Origin: Stigmatella erecta
GTDB taxonomy: Bacteria > Myxococcota > Myxococcia > Myxococcales > Myxococcaceae
Reading direction: 5' to 3'
DNA: 64,000 bases
Assembly (NCBI RefSeq): GCF_900111745.1
Contig: NZ_FOIJ01000011.1
Span: 124,001 to 188,000 of the forward strand
Shown: one piece after another, positions 24,517-35,705 of the stretch
Position numbering within the stretch: position 1 is the stretch's first letter
Layout of the letters: each line of letters opens with the position of its first letter
Position numbers and translations under genes: made by a program
Notes under the pieces: model-generated
The model's input: only the letters and a program-made list of their open reading frames with translations
Told to the model about the DNA's origin: nothing
Database searches by the model: none

Positions 24517-25449
24517 TCAGTGGTCGCCGAAGCGCTTCTCGCCGGCCTCCACGCGCACCTTGAGCTTGTTCTGCGGGGGCGGCAGCGGGCAGGTGGCGAA
24601 CGGGGTGAAGGCGCACGGCGGGTTGTAGGCGCGGTTGAAGTCCATCACCACCTTCCCGTCCTTCGGCAGGTCCGTGTACAGGAAGCGGCCGGCCCCGTAC
24701 GTCTCGTCGCGGTTGGTCAGGTCCCCGAAGATGAAGAAGAACTGATTCGAGCCAGGCTCCTCCACCGGGGACAGCCGGTACTCCTGGCCGCCCACGGTGA
24801 AGACGACGGTGCCCGGGGAGACCATGTCCTCCACCTCGCCCAGCACGTTGGGCACGGCGATCTTCTTGCCGGTGGTGGCCGGCTCGAAGCGGCCCTCCAG
24901 GCGCCAGGCCGCGCTGGGCGCATAGGTGGGGATGCCGTGGAAGCCCTTGCGCGTGGGGGCCTCGGCGTCCTTCACGCGCACGCCCAGCCGGTCCCCCCGG
25001 CGGATGAGGAAGAAGCGCACGGTGCCCAGGGCGACCGTGTCCGGGCTGCCCTCGGCGTCCGTGCGCAGCACGCCTCCTTGAAAGGGCTTTCCGCCCACCG
25101 TGACGGAGACGCCCGGCTGAAGGGCGAGGCTCACCGTGTCCGCCTTGCGCGTCAGCGTCCCCAGGCGCGCGGGGGCCGAGGCGGGCAAGAGCAACGCGTT
25201 GTCCGGGGCCGAGCCCAGCCGCGTCTCGCCCTCCTCCAGCCAGTGCAGGCCCACCAGGCTCAGCCAGCCATCCTCGGAGGACAGGCGGGCGATGCGCCCG
25301 GCATGCCAGGCGCGTGTCTCCGCCTCGAAGCTGGCGGGGGCGGACGGGGACTTCTCGGTCATGGTCTTGGCGGGGGCAGGAGGGGCGGCCAGCGCCGGGG
25401 CGGCGAGCCCCAGCCAGAGGAGAGCGATCAGCGAATCCCTTCGCATCAT
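24517..25449 (-). CDS. DUF1684 family secreted protein
   Basis: 310 residues with a signal peptide (LIALLWLGLAAPALA). The body matches DUF1684: EDGWLSLVGLHWLEEGE near the N-terminus with NALLLPASAP, LGVRVKDAEAP, and the closing DFNRAYNPPCAFTPFATCPL block with two conserved cysteines. The function of the family is unknown. Start is the double Met at 25449; either Met may be used. It is probably periplasmic and lies alone between the PilZ-Hsp70 gene and a beta-propeller lipoprotein on the same strand. Confidence 0.88.
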   Translation of the reverse strand: MMRRDSLIALLWLGLAAPALAAPPAPAKTMTEKSPSAPASFEAETRAWHAGRIARLSSEDGWLSLVGLHWLEEGETRLGSAPDNALLLPASAPARLGTLTRKADTVSLALQPGVSVTVGGKPFQGGVLRTDAEGSPDTVALGTVRFFLIRRGDRLGVRVKDAEAPTRKGFHGIPTYAPSAAWRLEGRFEPATTGKKIAVPNVLGEVEDMVSPGTVVFTVGGQEYRLSPVEEPGSNQFFFIFGDLTNRDETYGAGRFLYTDLPKDGKVVMDFNRAYNPPCAFTPFATCPLPPPQNKLKVRVEAGEKRFGDH

Positions 25450-25518
25450 GGCCCGAACATGACAGGCAGGCTCGGGCGCCGTCCACTCACCGTGTGTCCC
25501 CGCGCCAGGGCCCGCGGC

Positions 25519-26892
25519 TCAGGGCACCACGAGCCGCAGGAACGCGTCCTGGTTCCACCCGTCCGTGGCCACCCCGTGGCGCTGGCTGCCCGTCACCAGG
25601 AGCTGGCCGCTGCCCGTGGGGGCCACCGCCGTGCTCGTCACGGTGCACGCCCCTTCCGTGCAGTTCTCGGGCTGCAGCGTGCGCTCGCCCCGCGGCGCCC
25701 CGTCCGCCCCGTAGAGCGAGAGCCGGCTGCCGCAGGCTGCCACCACCGTGCCGGAGGGCTCCACCGCCACGGAAGGGGGCTCGGCGGGGCCGTCACACGC
25801 GGGCCGGTGCAGCCAGCGCGGCGCCCCCTGGGCACTCGCTGCCAGGACGAAGGGGCCCGCGGCGGGCAGCTTGGCCTCGCCCCAGCTCATCGCGCCCAGC
25901 GCCTCGCCCGTCACCACCACCGAGCCATCGCGCATCACCTCCACGTCCGAGAGGTGGCCGTCCACGCCGGCCAGGGCCTGGCCCCACACGAGGCCGCCGC
26001 CGGCGTTGAACAGGAGCACCACGAGGCTGCGCGCGCCTGGCGTCCCGAAGGTGCGCCCATCCACCTCCAGCACGCCGGAGAAGGTGCCGGCGAACACCGC
26101 GCTGCCCGAGGGCGTGAGCGCCACCGGGCCCGGCGCCGAGCCCTCGCCGGCGCTCTCGAACCGGCGCGTCCAGCGCACGCCCCCGTCCGCCGCGTAGCGG
26201 GAGAGCAGCGGCACGTGGGCCTCGGCCGTCCACTCCTCGCCCGAGACGAGCGCATCGCCCGTCGCGTCCGAGGCGAGCCCGTGCACCTTCTGTCCCACGC
26301 GGCGCTGCCACTGGGCCTGGCCCTTCTCGGAGAAGTGCACGAGGAAGCCGTCATCGGCCGCGCCCAGCCCGAAGTCCACCGCGTACAGGTACGCGTTGCC
26401 GCTCAAATACGCGGTGCCCTGGGCCCCGGCGCCCACGCGCAATTCGGCCACGTGGTTGCGGGGAAACTCCCGGCTCCACAGCGTCTTGCCGTCCGCGGTG
26501 CTCCGGGCCAGGGTGAGCGCGCGGCGCTGCCCCTCCACCGGCTCGCGGTCCTTGTCCTCACGAGGGGTGGACACCCAGGCCCAGAACACCTGGCCCTCCG
26601 CGTCCACGGCCACGCTCGTGCCCGTGTCGTCCTGCGGGCCGCCCTGGCGCTGCGCCCAGGGGGGCGTCGCGGCGGGCACCTCCGGCACGGCTGGCGGCCC
26701 CGGGGGCGGGAGAATGTCCACGGGTGGAACCGCGCCCCCAGGGGAGGACGGCGGAACGGGCATGGACGTCGCGGGCTTCTCCTCGGTCCCGGCGCTTACC
26801 GGCTCTCCCTCGCCTGCCCCACACCCCACCCCCCACACCACCAAGGCCACCGGCAGCAGGCCCCGAAGTCCCCGACGTCGCTCATGCCCCAT
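25519..26892 (-). CDS. Lipoprotein with beta-propeller-like (PQQ/SBBP-type) repeats
   Basis: 457 residues. The ATG at 26892 (MGHERRR) with GGAG six bases upstream gives a lipoprotein signal (VALVVWGVGC). A Pro-rich tether of about 60 residues follows. The rest is made of repeated blade-like units with the pattern G....SVAVDAEGQVFWAW and similar (GDALVSGEEW, GSAVFAGTFSGVLEVDG, GSVVVTGEALG, GTVVAACGS), as in myxobacterial cell-surface SBBP or PQQ-like propellers. No catalytic motif was seen. It is probably an outer-surface binding protein. It is divergent from the MoxR operon. Confidence 0.8.
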   Translation of the reverse strand: MGHERRRGLRGLLPVALVVWGVGCGAGEGEPVSAGTEEKPATSMPVPPSSPGGAVPPVDILPPPGPPAVPEVPAATPPWAQRQGGPQDDTGTSVAVDAEGQVFWAWVSTPREDKDREPVEGQRRALTLARSTADGKTLWSREFPRNHVAELRVGAGAQGTAYLSGNAYLYAVDFGLGAADDGFLVHFSEKGQAQWQRRVGQKVHGLASDATGDALVSGEEWTAEAHVPLLSRYAADGGVRWTRRFESAGEGSAPGPVALTPSGSAVFAGTFSGVLEVDGRTFGTPGARSLVVLLFNAGGGLVWGQALAGVDGHLSDVEVMRDGSVVVTGEALGAMSWGEAKLPAAGPFVLAASAQGAPRWLHRPACDGPAEPPSVAVEPSGTVVAACGSRLSLYGADGAPRGERTLQPENCTEGACTVTSTAVAPTGSGQLLVTGSQRHGVATDGWNQDAFLRLVVP

Positions 26893-27166
26893 GTACGCTC
26901 CATGCCCCCTCTCCCAGCATCCGGCCAGCCACAGCGGAAAAAAGGGGTTAGGGGAAAATAAGCAGTGTCTCCGGGAACGCATTCCTGCCAGGGCTTCCCG
27001 CCTGGCTGCTGCCCGGAGGGTAGGCATCCAAGCCCGCCCTGGCGTCCCGCTTCCCTCCAGGAATAGGCGCCCTGCCCGGCGGTTGCCCACTGACGTCCAC
27101 ATTGGAGGCCGGGGACGGAAAACCCGTGGTCCCCAGGCCGCCACCCCGGCTAAGAGAATCCCCCCT

Positions 27167-28201
27167 ATGGAAAGCGCTTCTCCCTCCCCCGTGCCCGTCC
27201 CGGGCGCGCCCGCCAGCGACGCAGACCTGCAGGCCGTCCAAGAGCTTGCGCGCGCGCGGTCGCAGATCGTCGAGCAGATTGAAAAGCGCGTCGTGGGACA
27301 GAGCGACGTGGTGGAGCACCTGCTCATCGCCCTGTTCAGCCGCGGCCACTGTCTGTTCGTGGGCGTGCCGGGCCTGGCCAAGACGCTGCTCATCTCCACG
27401 CTGGCGGACGTGCTCAACCTGAGCTTCAACCGCATCCAGTTCACCCCGGACCTGATGCCCTCGGACATCACCGGCACGGACATCCTGGAGGAGGACAAGA
27501 CGACGGGCCGGCGCTCCTTCCGCTTCGTGCAGGGCCCGCTGTTCGCCAACATCATCCTGGCCGACGAGGTGAACCGCACCCCGCCCAAGACGCAGGCGGC
27601 GCTCTTGCAGGCCATGCAGGAGTACCGGGTGACGGCCGGCGGGCGCACCTACCCGCTGGAGCTGCCCTTCCTCGTCTTCGCCACACAGAACCCCATCGAG
27701 CAGGAGGGCACCTACCCGTTGCCCGAGGCGCAGCTCGACCGGTTCATGTTCCTGGTGGACGTGGGCTACCCCACCGCCGAGGAAGAGGTGCAGATCGTCA
27801 AGAGCACCACCGGCACCTCCCAGCCCAAGCTGGAGAAGATCCTCTCGCCGGAGAAGATTCTCGCGCTGCAGGAGCTGGTGCGCCGGGTGCCCGTGCCGGA
27901 CCACGTGGTGCGCTACGCGGTGGAGCTGGTGCGCCACACGCGGCCCAAGGAGCCCGGGGTGCCCGAGTTCGTGGCGAAGAACGTCTCCTGGGGCGCGGGG
28001 CCGCGCGCCAGCCAGTACCTGGTGCTGGCCGCCAAGGCGCGCGCCATCCTCTCGGGGCGGTTCGTGGCCACGGTGGAGGACGTGCGCGCCCTGGCGCGGC
28101 CCGTGCTGCGCCACCGCGTGCTGCCCAACTTCACCGCCGAGAGCGAGGGCATCACCTCCGTGAAGCTCGTGGATCAGCTCCTCGCCTCGGTGAAGGGCTA
28201 A
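27167..28201 (+). CDS. MoxR-family AAA+ ATPase
   Basis: 344 residues. Walker A is GVPGLAKT near residue 65, Walker B ILADEVNRTPPKTQ near 125, sensor 1 region VFATQNPIEQEGTYPLPEAQ and the arginine finger LDRF, all typical of MoxR. MoxR ATPases act as chaperones that insert cofactors or remodel vWA-domain partners. The start ATG at 27167 is the first one giving a normal N-terminus; its RBS is weak. The gene heads a MoxR, DUF58, BatA operon; the spacing to DUF58 is 19 bases. Confidence 0.95.
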   Translation: MESASPSPVPVPGAPASDADLQAVQELARARSQIVEQIEKRVVGQSDVVEHLLIALFSRGHCLFVGVPGLAKTLLISTLADVLNLSFNRIQFTPDLMPSDITGTDILEEDKTTGRRSFRFVQGPLFANIILADEVNRTPPKTQAALLQAMQEYRVTAGGRTYPLELPFLVFATQNPIEQEGTYPLPEAQLDRFMFLVDVGYPTAEEEVQIVKSTTGTSQPKLEKILSPEKILALQELVRRVPVPDHVVRYAVELVRHTRPKEPGVPEFVAKNVSWGAGPRASQYLVLAAKARAILSGRFVATVEDVRALARPVLRHRVLPNFTAESEGITSVKLVDQLLASVKG

Positions 28202-28220
28202 GGGGAGGCGGCCCACGCCC

Positions 28221-29098
<878 letters not shown>

Positions 29099-29102
<4 letters not shown>

Positions 29103-31198
29103 CGTTCGGTAACCCGTGGATGCTGCTGGGCGCGCTCGGGGCGCTCATTCCCGTGCTGGTGCACCTGTTCGACCGGCGCCGCCCCCGGCCCCACCCCTTC
29201 CCCACCATGGCCTTCGTGCTGCGCAGCCAGAAGCGCACCGCGAGCCGGCTCAAGCTCAAGCGGCTGCTGCTCTACACGCTGCGCACGCTGGTGCTGCTGG
29301 CCATTCCGCTCGCCCTGGCGCGGCCCGAGCTGCGGCGGGACGCGGCCGCCGCGGCGGCGGCCAAGGGCCCGGCGGCCACGGCGGTGGTGCTGGATGCCTC
29401 GCTCTCCATGCGGTGGGCGCAGGGCACCTCGCTCTTCGAGCGCGGGCGGGACGAGGCGCGCGACGCGCTGGGGGACTTGCTGCCCGAGGAGCCCTCCACG
29501 GTGCTCCTGTGCACGGCGTCGCCCGTGGCGCCCCCGCCGCTGGGCTTCGACCGGGCCCGGCTCCGGGGAATGATTGACGAGGCGAAGCCCACCTACGGCA
29601 CCGCGGACCTGGGGCGCTGCATGGACCTGGCGGCGCGGGCGCTGGAGGAGAACCCCATGCCGGGCAAGCGCCTGGTGCTCATCTCGGACATGGCGGCCTC
29701 GGCGTTCCGGCTGGAGGCCCCACCCCCCACGGTGAAGGGCCCCACGGGCGCGGCGGTGCGCCCCGAGGTGGTGCTGCGCAACGTGGCGGAGGACCGGGAG
29801 GCGCTGCCCAACCACGCGCTGGTGGACCTGAAGGTGGAGCCCGCGCTGCAGGCGGGCCCTCGCTCGTTCCAGTTCACCTTCACGGTGAAGAACCATGGCC
29901 CGGAGCCCCTGAAGGACTTGGAGGCCGCGGTGCGCACGGGCGAGACGGTGCTCGCCAAGGGCTTCGTGGACGTGCCCGCCCACGGCACCGCGCAGAAGGC
30001 GCTCACGGTGCGCTTCGCGCAAGGCGGCACGGTGGAGGGCGCGGTGACGCTGGCGCCGGACGCGCTGCCGGAGGATGACCGGCGCGGCTTCGTGCTGCCC
30101 GTGCCCCGGGCGCTCAAGGCGCTGGTGGTGAACGGCGCGCCCCACGCCACGCGCTACCGGGACGAGGCCTTCTTCGTGGAGGCGGCCCTGAGCGCCCCCG
30201 GCTCCCCCGTGGAGGTGGCGGTGCGCGACACGGAGGCGGGCCTGCGCGAGGACTTCTCCGCCTATGACGTGGTGCTGCTGCTCAACGTGCCCGCGCCCGG
30301 CCCGGACGAGGCCCAGCGCCTGGCCACCTTCGTGGAGGCCGGCGGCGGCCTCTTCCTGAGCATGGGCGACCGGGTGGACCCCGAGGCCTACAACGGCCGG
30401 CTGGGCGCGCTGCTGCCCCGGCCCCTGCGCCTGGTGCGCACCAGCGCGGAGCGGGAGGACCCCGACGCGGAGACGAAGTCCGCGAAGCTGGCGAAGATCG
30501 AAGTGGAGCACCCGCTGTTCGCCCCCTTCACCGGCCGCGCCGAGGAGGGCCTGGTGGGGGCGCGCTTCTACCGGTACATGCTGCTGGAGGCCGACAACCC
30601 GGCCGCCCCCGGCGCCACCCAGGTGCTGGCCACCTACGAGGACGGGGCGCCCGCGGTGGCGGTGGCCCGGCGGGGCCAGGGGCGCGTGGCGCTCTTCACC
30701 AGCACCGTGGACCGGGACTGGAGCGACTTCTCCATCCGCACCAGCTTCCTGCCCCTGATGCAGCGCTTCGCCGCGTACCTCACCGGCTCGCTGGAGGAGC
30801 GCCAGGAGCAGCGCGTGCGCGTGGGCGAGAGCGCCGTGCTGCGGCCGGAGCCCGGGCAGACGCTGGCGGGGGTGCGCTCGCCCGACGGCACGGAGCTTCC
30901 CGTGAAGACGCAGCAGGACGGCGCGGTGTCCGTGGGGCCGCTCACCGAGCCCGGCACGTACACAGTGCTGGGAAGCGACGGCAAGGCGCTGCCCGCACAG
31001 GCCTTCGCGGTGACGTTGGATCCGGCCGAGAGCGACCTGACGCGCGTCCCGGAGGAGACGCTCACCGCCTACTTCGGCGAGGAGACGGTGACCGCCTCCA
31101 GCGGCGATGCGGAGCGGCCCCAGGTGCCCTTGTGGACGTGGCTCATCGTGGCTGCCTGCGCGGCGTTCTTCCTGGAGGGCACGCTGCTGCGCACCTAG
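29099..31198 (+). CDS. BatA-domain / vWA membrane protein
   Basis: 699 residues beginning at a GTG that overlaps the DUF58 stop. The N-terminus is a BatA domain: FGNPWMLLGALGALIPVLVH, a helix, then FDRRRPRPHPFPTM, followed by a second helix (LLYTLRTLVLLAIPLALARP). A vWA domain follows (VVLDASLSMRW MIDAS, LVLISDMAAS). A long periplasmic-type beta region leads to a GATase1-like block (LLLNVPAPGPDEAQRL, EAGGGLFLSMGD), and the last 20 residues are a transmembrane helix. It completes a MoxR-DUF58-BatA unit; its exact role is not known in myxobacteria. Confidence 0.9.
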
Positions 31199-31274
31199 CG
31201 GTTGATTTCACCCGAGGGCACTAGCAAGGTGTCCTTCGGCGGCAATGCCCCCGGCCGCAGCGATTGGGAACGCC

Positions 31275-34208
31275 ATGCCGATGAGCCCTCGCCACCTCGC
31301 GGCCTCCCTTCCCGGCCGCTACGGCATCGCGGTGCTGGCGACAGCCCTGGCCCTCGGCCTGCAACAGCTCGCCTGGCCGTTCATGTCCACCAGCCCCTTC
31401 CTGTTCTTCTACCTGGCGGTGATGTTCGCCGGCTGGTGGGGCGGCTGGGGGCCGGCCTTGCTGAGCATCGGGCTGTCCGTGCTGGCGATCGACAGCTTCT
31501 TCCTCGCCCCCGAGCATTCCTTCCGGGTGACGCCGGGCGACGGGGTGGCGCTGAGCATCTTCGCGGTGCTGTCCCTGCTGATGACGCGGCTGAACACCGC
31601 CCTGCGCAAGACGAGCCAGGAGCGGGAAGCCCTGCTGGAGCGCGAGCGCCTGGCGCGCGCCACGGCCGAGGCCGAGCAGGCGCGCTTTCATGCGCTGCTC
31701 ATGCAGGCCCCCGCCATCGTGGCCCGCTTCCAGGGCCCGGAGCACACCTTCACCCTGTCCAACCCCCTGAGCACCGCGCTGTTCGGGCAGCGGGCGCTGC
31801 TGGGCAAGCCCCTGCGCGAGGCCGTCCCGGAGTCGGTGCCCCAGGGCCTCCCCGCGCTCCTCGACCGCGTCTATGCGACCGAAGCGCCCTACACGGGCCG
31901 GGAGACGCCGTGGGCGTTCCTTCAGGAGGGCGGCGAGACGAAGGCGTTCTTCCTGGATCTCGTGCTGCAACCCACCCGGGACGTGCACGGGCGCATCGAT
32001 GGGGTGGCCTGCTTCGCCTTCGACCGCTCCGAGCCGGTGCTCGCGCGCCAGCGGATGCAGGAGCTCAACGCCCAGCTGAGGCGCAGCAAGGAGCAGTACC
32101 AGGACTTCGTCAGCCAGAGCACCGAGGGCATCTTCCGCGTCGAGACGCGCCCCCTGCCGGTGAGCCTGCCCGAGGAGGCACAGGTGGACGCCATGCTGGA
32201 GCACGGCTTCATCGCCGAGTGCAATGACGCGATGGCCCGGATGTATGGCCAGGAGCGCGCCGGGGCGCTGATGGGCACCCGGCTCTCCCGGCTGCTCGTG
32301 CCGGAGGATCCACACAACCGGGAGTACCTCAAGGCCTTCATCCGCGGGGGCTACCGGCTGGAGGAGGCGGAGTCCCACGAAGTCACCCTGGAGGGGCAGC
32401 CACGGGTGTTCCTCAACCACCTGGCCGGCGTCATCGAAGCGGGGCACCTGGTGTCGGTCTGGGGCATCCAGCGGGACGTGACGGAGCAGCGGCGGGCCGA
32501 GGAGGCGCTGCGCCACAGCGAGGAGCGCCTGCGCATCGCGGTGACCGCGGCCGCCATCGGCACCTGGGACATGAACCTGGTGACGGGCGGCTTCCAGTGC
32601 GACGCGCGGGGCCGGCAGCTCTTCGGCCTGTCCGCGGACAGCGCCTTGCACCTGGAGTCCCTCCGCGCGGGCGTGCACCCGGAGGACCGGGAGCGCTTCG
32701 AGCAGGCGCTGGCCCAGGCCTTCACCCCTTCGGGCGGCGGGGACTTCCGCATCGAGTACCGCACCCCGGGCGCCGGGGACGGCGCGGAGCGCTGGGTGGC
32801 GGTTCACGGCCGGGCGTTCTTCGACGAGCAGGCGCGGCCGGTGCGGTTCACCGGCACGGTGCTGGAGGTGTCGGAGCGGCGGCGCGCGGAGGCCAGCGCG
32901 CGGTTCCTGGCCGAGGCCGGCACGGTGCTGTCCTCCTCGCTGGACTACGAGGCCACGCTGCGCAACGTGGCCCGGCTCACCGTTCCCGAGCTGGCCGACT
33001 GGTGCATCGTGGACCTGCGGCAGCCGGATGGAACGTTCCGCCGGGTCGAGGTGGCGACCGCCTCCCCGGAGGACGCGGAGCTCGCGCGGCCGGTGTGGCG
33101 CTTCCCCCTTGATCCGAAGCGCTCCACCGCCCATCCCGCCCTGCAGGCGTTCTTGCAACAGCAGCCGCTGCTCATCGAGCTGCTCCCCCCGGAGAGCTTC
33201 CGCGCCGCCGCGCAGGACGAGGAGCACACGCAGCTCATGCGGACCATCCACCCGCGCTCCTTCATCGCGGTGCCGCTGGTGGTCCGGGGCCAGGCCTTCG
33301 GCGTGCTCAGCTTCTTCACCACGCGCTCGGGCCGGCGGTACACGCCAAAGGACCGGGAGTTCCTCGGGGAGCTGGCCCACCGCGTGGCGCTGTCCGTGGA
33401 GAACGCGCGGCTGTACCGGGAGGCCCAGGAGGCCATCCAGCTGCGCGATGAGTTCCTCTCCATCGCCAGCCACGAGCTGAAGACGCCCCTCACCCCGCTG
33501 AGCCTGAAGCTGCAGATGCTCTCGCGCGAGGTGAAGCGGCAGCCCGACTCACCGCTGCGGCGCTCCGTGGAGGACTACCTCGTCATCGGCATGCGCCAGG
33601 TGAAGAAGCTCTCGGAGCTGGTGAGTGACTTGCTGGACGTGACGCGCATCGCCGGGGGACGGCTCCGGCTGGAGCCCGAGCCCGTGCAGTTGGACACGCT
33701 CGTCCGGGAGGTGGCCGGGCGCTACGAGGCCGAGGCCGCCCGGGTGGGCTCGAGCCTGCGGCTGGAGCTCCAGGAGTCCATCGTGGGCCACTGGGACCGG
33801 CTCCGGCTGGAGCAGGTCGTCACCAACCTCGTGGACAACGCCATCAAGTATGGGGCCGGCACGCCCATCCACGTCGGCTTGCAGCTGCGCGAGCACCAGG
33901 CCTGCCTGCACGTCCGGGACGAGGGCATCGGCATTGCCCCGCAAGCCCTGTCGCGCATCTTCGGCCGCTTCGAGCGCGCCGTCTCCGAGCGCCATTACGG
34001 CGGGCTCGGGCTGGGGCTCTACATCACCCGCACCATCGTCGAGGCCCTGGGCGGAACCATCCAGGCCCAGAGCGTCCTGGGCGAAGGCGCCACCTTCACG
34101 GTGATGCTGCCCCTCACGGCCGCCCAGGCCCACGAGGCGCCCGGGCCTTCCTCTCAGGACTCCTCGGTGGAGCCGTCCGCGGAGGGCTCGTTCACGCGGG
34201 ACACATAG
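31275..34208 (+). CDS. DUF4118-PAS-GAF sensor histidine kinase
   Basis: About 977 residues if started at 31275; in-frame ATGs at 31245 and 31281 are possible and none has a strong RBS. An N-terminal DUF4118-type membrane region (about 15-105, four helices) is followed by three PAS-like domains (about 130-540), a GAF domain (about 550-710), the DHp helix with EFLSIASHELKTPLTPL near 725, and a HATPase domain (VVTNLVDNAIKYG near 845, DEGIGI, GGLGLGLYI). It is an inner-membrane kinase; no cognate regulator lies next to it. Its last 55 bases overlap the 3' end of the convergent RIO kinase gene. Confidence 0.92.
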   Translation: MPMSPRHLAASLPGRYGIAVLATALALGLQQLAWPFMSTSPFLFFYLAVMFAGWWGGWGPALLSIGLSVLAIDSFFLAPEHSFRVTPGDGVALSIFAVLSLLMTRLNTALRKTSQEREALLERERLARATAEAEQARFHALLMQAPAIVARFQGPEHTFTLSNPLSTALFGQRALLGKPLREAVPESVPQGLPALLDRVYATEAPYTGRETPWAFLQEGGETKAFFLDLVLQPTRDVHGRIDGVACFAFDRSEPVLARQRMQELNAQLRRSKEQYQDFVSQSTEGIFRVETRPLPVSLPEEAQVDAMLEHGFIAECNDAMARMYGQERAGALMGTRLSRLLVPEDPHNREYLKAFIRGGYRLEEAESHEVTLEGQPRVFLNHLAGVIEAGHLVSVWGIQRDVTEQRRAEEALRHSEERLRIAVTAAAIGTWDMNLVTGGFQCDARGRQLFGLSADSALHLESLRAGVHPEDRERFEQALAQAFTPSGGGDFRIEYRTPGAGDGAERWVAVHGRAFFDEQARPVRFTGTVLEVSERRRAEASARFLAEAGTVLSSSLDYEATLRNVARLTVPELADWCIVDLRQPDGTFRRVEVATASPEDAELARPVWRFPLDPKRSTAHPALQAFLQQQPLLIELLPPESFRAAAQDEEHTQLMRTIHPRSFIAVPLVVRGQAFGVLSFFTTRSGRRYTPKDREFLGELAHRVALSVENARLYREAQEAIQLRDEFLSIASHELKTPLTPLSLKLQMLSREVKRQPDSPLRRSVEDYLVIGMRQVKKLSELVSDLLDVTRIAGGRLRLEPEPVQLDTLVREVAGRYEAEAARVGSSLRLELQESIVGHWDRLRLEQVVTNLVDNAIKYGAGTPIHVGLQLREHQACLHVRDEGIGIAPQALSRIFGRFERAVSERHYGGLGLGLYITRTIVEALGGTIQAQSVLGEGATFTVMLPLTAAQAHEAPGPSSQDSSVEPSAEGSFTRDT

Positions 34209-35644
34209 GACACCGCGGGCGAGGCGCCGCGCCGGCCCTGTCCTGCGCCCGGCCGCGGGGCCTGGGAGCGCTCGTTCCGGGGCCCCTGCCCTGCCTGGGC
34301 CGGGCGTCCTCCGCCCGGGCCCGCGTGGGGCGGACGGCCGCCTCCCGGAGTCCCCGAGGAACGGCCCGCGCCATGAGACGGCGAGCGGCGGTCCCCGCGG
34401 AAGCCCCGCGCGTCCGCGGGCCGGGAAGCCCCTGCCTCCGCGGGCTTGGCGCCGGGGGAACGGGCCTCGGAGGACCGGTGCTGCGGGCCTCCCGCCGGAC
34501 GGGGCTCATGGGGACGATGGGGCGCGCCGCCTGGCGTCCGCGGCTCATGGGGACGATGGGGCGCGCCGCCCGGAGAGCGCGGCTCGTGGCCCCGGTGCCC
34601 CGGAGAACGGTTGGGAGGACCGCCCCGGGGCCCTCCCGGGCCCTGCCGGTGCGGCCGCTCGCCGCCCTTGCCATTCCGGGCGCTCTGCTGGGCCACCTTG
34701 GGCCGCTCGCCGCCGCCCTGCCGCAAGAGCGCGAACTCGTCCTCGGCCTCCGCGGGCGCGGGCGCGGGCACGGGCGCGGCGGCGGCCACCTCCTGCACGG
34801 GCGCGGGACGGCGATCCCGGAACGGCGGGCGGCCGCCCTCGCGCGGAGGGCGCTGCCCCCCGGGGCGGCCCCCGTCGCGCGAGCCCCGGAAGCCGGGCGC
34901 CGCGCGGCCACTGGGCTCGAAGTCCGGTGTCAGCTCGCGCCGCACGTAGGCCTTCCAGATCTCCGCCGCGTCCCCGGTGCGGCCCTTCAGGCTGGGGGCG
35001 AAGCCGGAGAAGAACAGGCGCAGGTTCTCCAGGTCGCGATTGAAGAAGAACTCCGCCCGGCTGTTGGCCGCCGCGGAGACGATTTGAGGGAAGTCGATGA
35101 TGGTGGGCCCGTGGGCCCCCAGCAGGATGTTGTACGCGCTCAGGTCGCCATGGATGATGTCGCAGCAGAGCATGCGCACCGCCTGCTGCCGGAGATCCCG
35201 GTAGTAGTCCTCCGCGGCCTCGGCGTTGCTGAACGTGGCATCCACGAGGCGCGGCGCGGGCTGGCCCTCGGTGTCCACCACCAGCTCCATCAGCAGCACG
35301 CCCTCGTAGAACATCACCGGGGCGGGGACCCGCACGCCGGCCGCGAACAGCTTGGAGAGCGCCTCGGACTCCGTCGCCTTCCACTCCTCCTCGGAGGCGG
35401 CCTGGCCAAAGCGGCTGCCCTTGTCCATGGCGCGCTGGGTCCGGCTGTTGCGGACCATGCGCCCTTCCTTGTAGCCCGCGTTGTTCTTGAAGTTCCGCTG
35501 CGAGCGCTCCTTGTAAATCTTCGCCGCGACGTACTGTCCCCCCTGGGTGACGATATAGACGTCGGCTTCCTTGCCGCTCTTGAGGCGGGCAGCCACCTCG
35601 TCAATCACGCCATCGGTCAGGAGGAGTTGGAGCGCTTCGTGCAT
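34154..35644 (-). CDS. RIO1-family serine kinase with long Arg/Gly/Pro-rich tail
   Basis: 496 residues. Residues about 1-250 are a RIO kinase: the RIO1-type loop LKSGKEADVYIV, Lys in VAAKIYKE, catalytic loop IIHGDLSAYNILL and metal-binding IIDFPQ. The remaining ~240 residues are disordered and rich in R, P, G, H and Q, with PHRPHEPR repeats. RIO1 kinases act in ribosome maturation in archaea and eukaryotes; bacterial forms are less understood. The tail suggests RNA binding. The gene is convergent with the histidine kinase to the left and overlaps its last 55 bases. It is divergent from the crp-like gene. Confidence 0.9.
   Translation of the reverse strand: MHEALQLLLTDGVIDEVAARLKSGKEADVYIVTQGGQYVAAKIYKERSQRNFKNNAGYKEGRMVRNSRTQRAMDKGSRFGQAASEEEWKATESEALSKLFAAGVRVPAPVMFYEGVLLMELVVDTEGQPAPRLVDATFSNAEAAEDYYRDLRQQAVRMLCCDIIHGDLSAYNILLGAHGPTIIDFPQIVSAAANSRAEFFFNRDLENLRLFFSGFAPSLKGRTGDAAEIWKAYVRRELTPDFEPSGRAAPGFRGSRDGGRPGGQRPPREGGRPPFRDRRPAPVQEVAAAAPVPAPAPAEAEDEFALLRQGGGERPKVAQQSARNGKGGERPHRQGPGGPRGGPPNRSPGHRGHEPRSPGGAPHRPHEPRTPGGAPHRPHEPRPAGGPQHRSSEARSPGAKPAEAGASRPADARGFRGDRRSPSHGAGRSSGTPGGGRPPHAGPGGGRPAQAGQGPRNERSQAPRPGAGQGRRGASPAVSYVSRVNEPSADGSTEES
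34502..34600. repeat. About 39-bp direct repeats in the RIO kinase tail
   Basis: GGCTCATGGGGACGATGGGG followed by CGCGCCGCC occurs twice (from about 34503 and 34542) with a third diverged copy after it. They encode PHRPHEPR(T/P)-GGA repeats of the disordered tail. Confidence 0.6.
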
Positions 35645-35705
35645 AACTGTCCCGGTTATTTACCATGCTGGCCCGGAAACGGGGCTATCAGGAAGGGCCC
35701 CGGAG

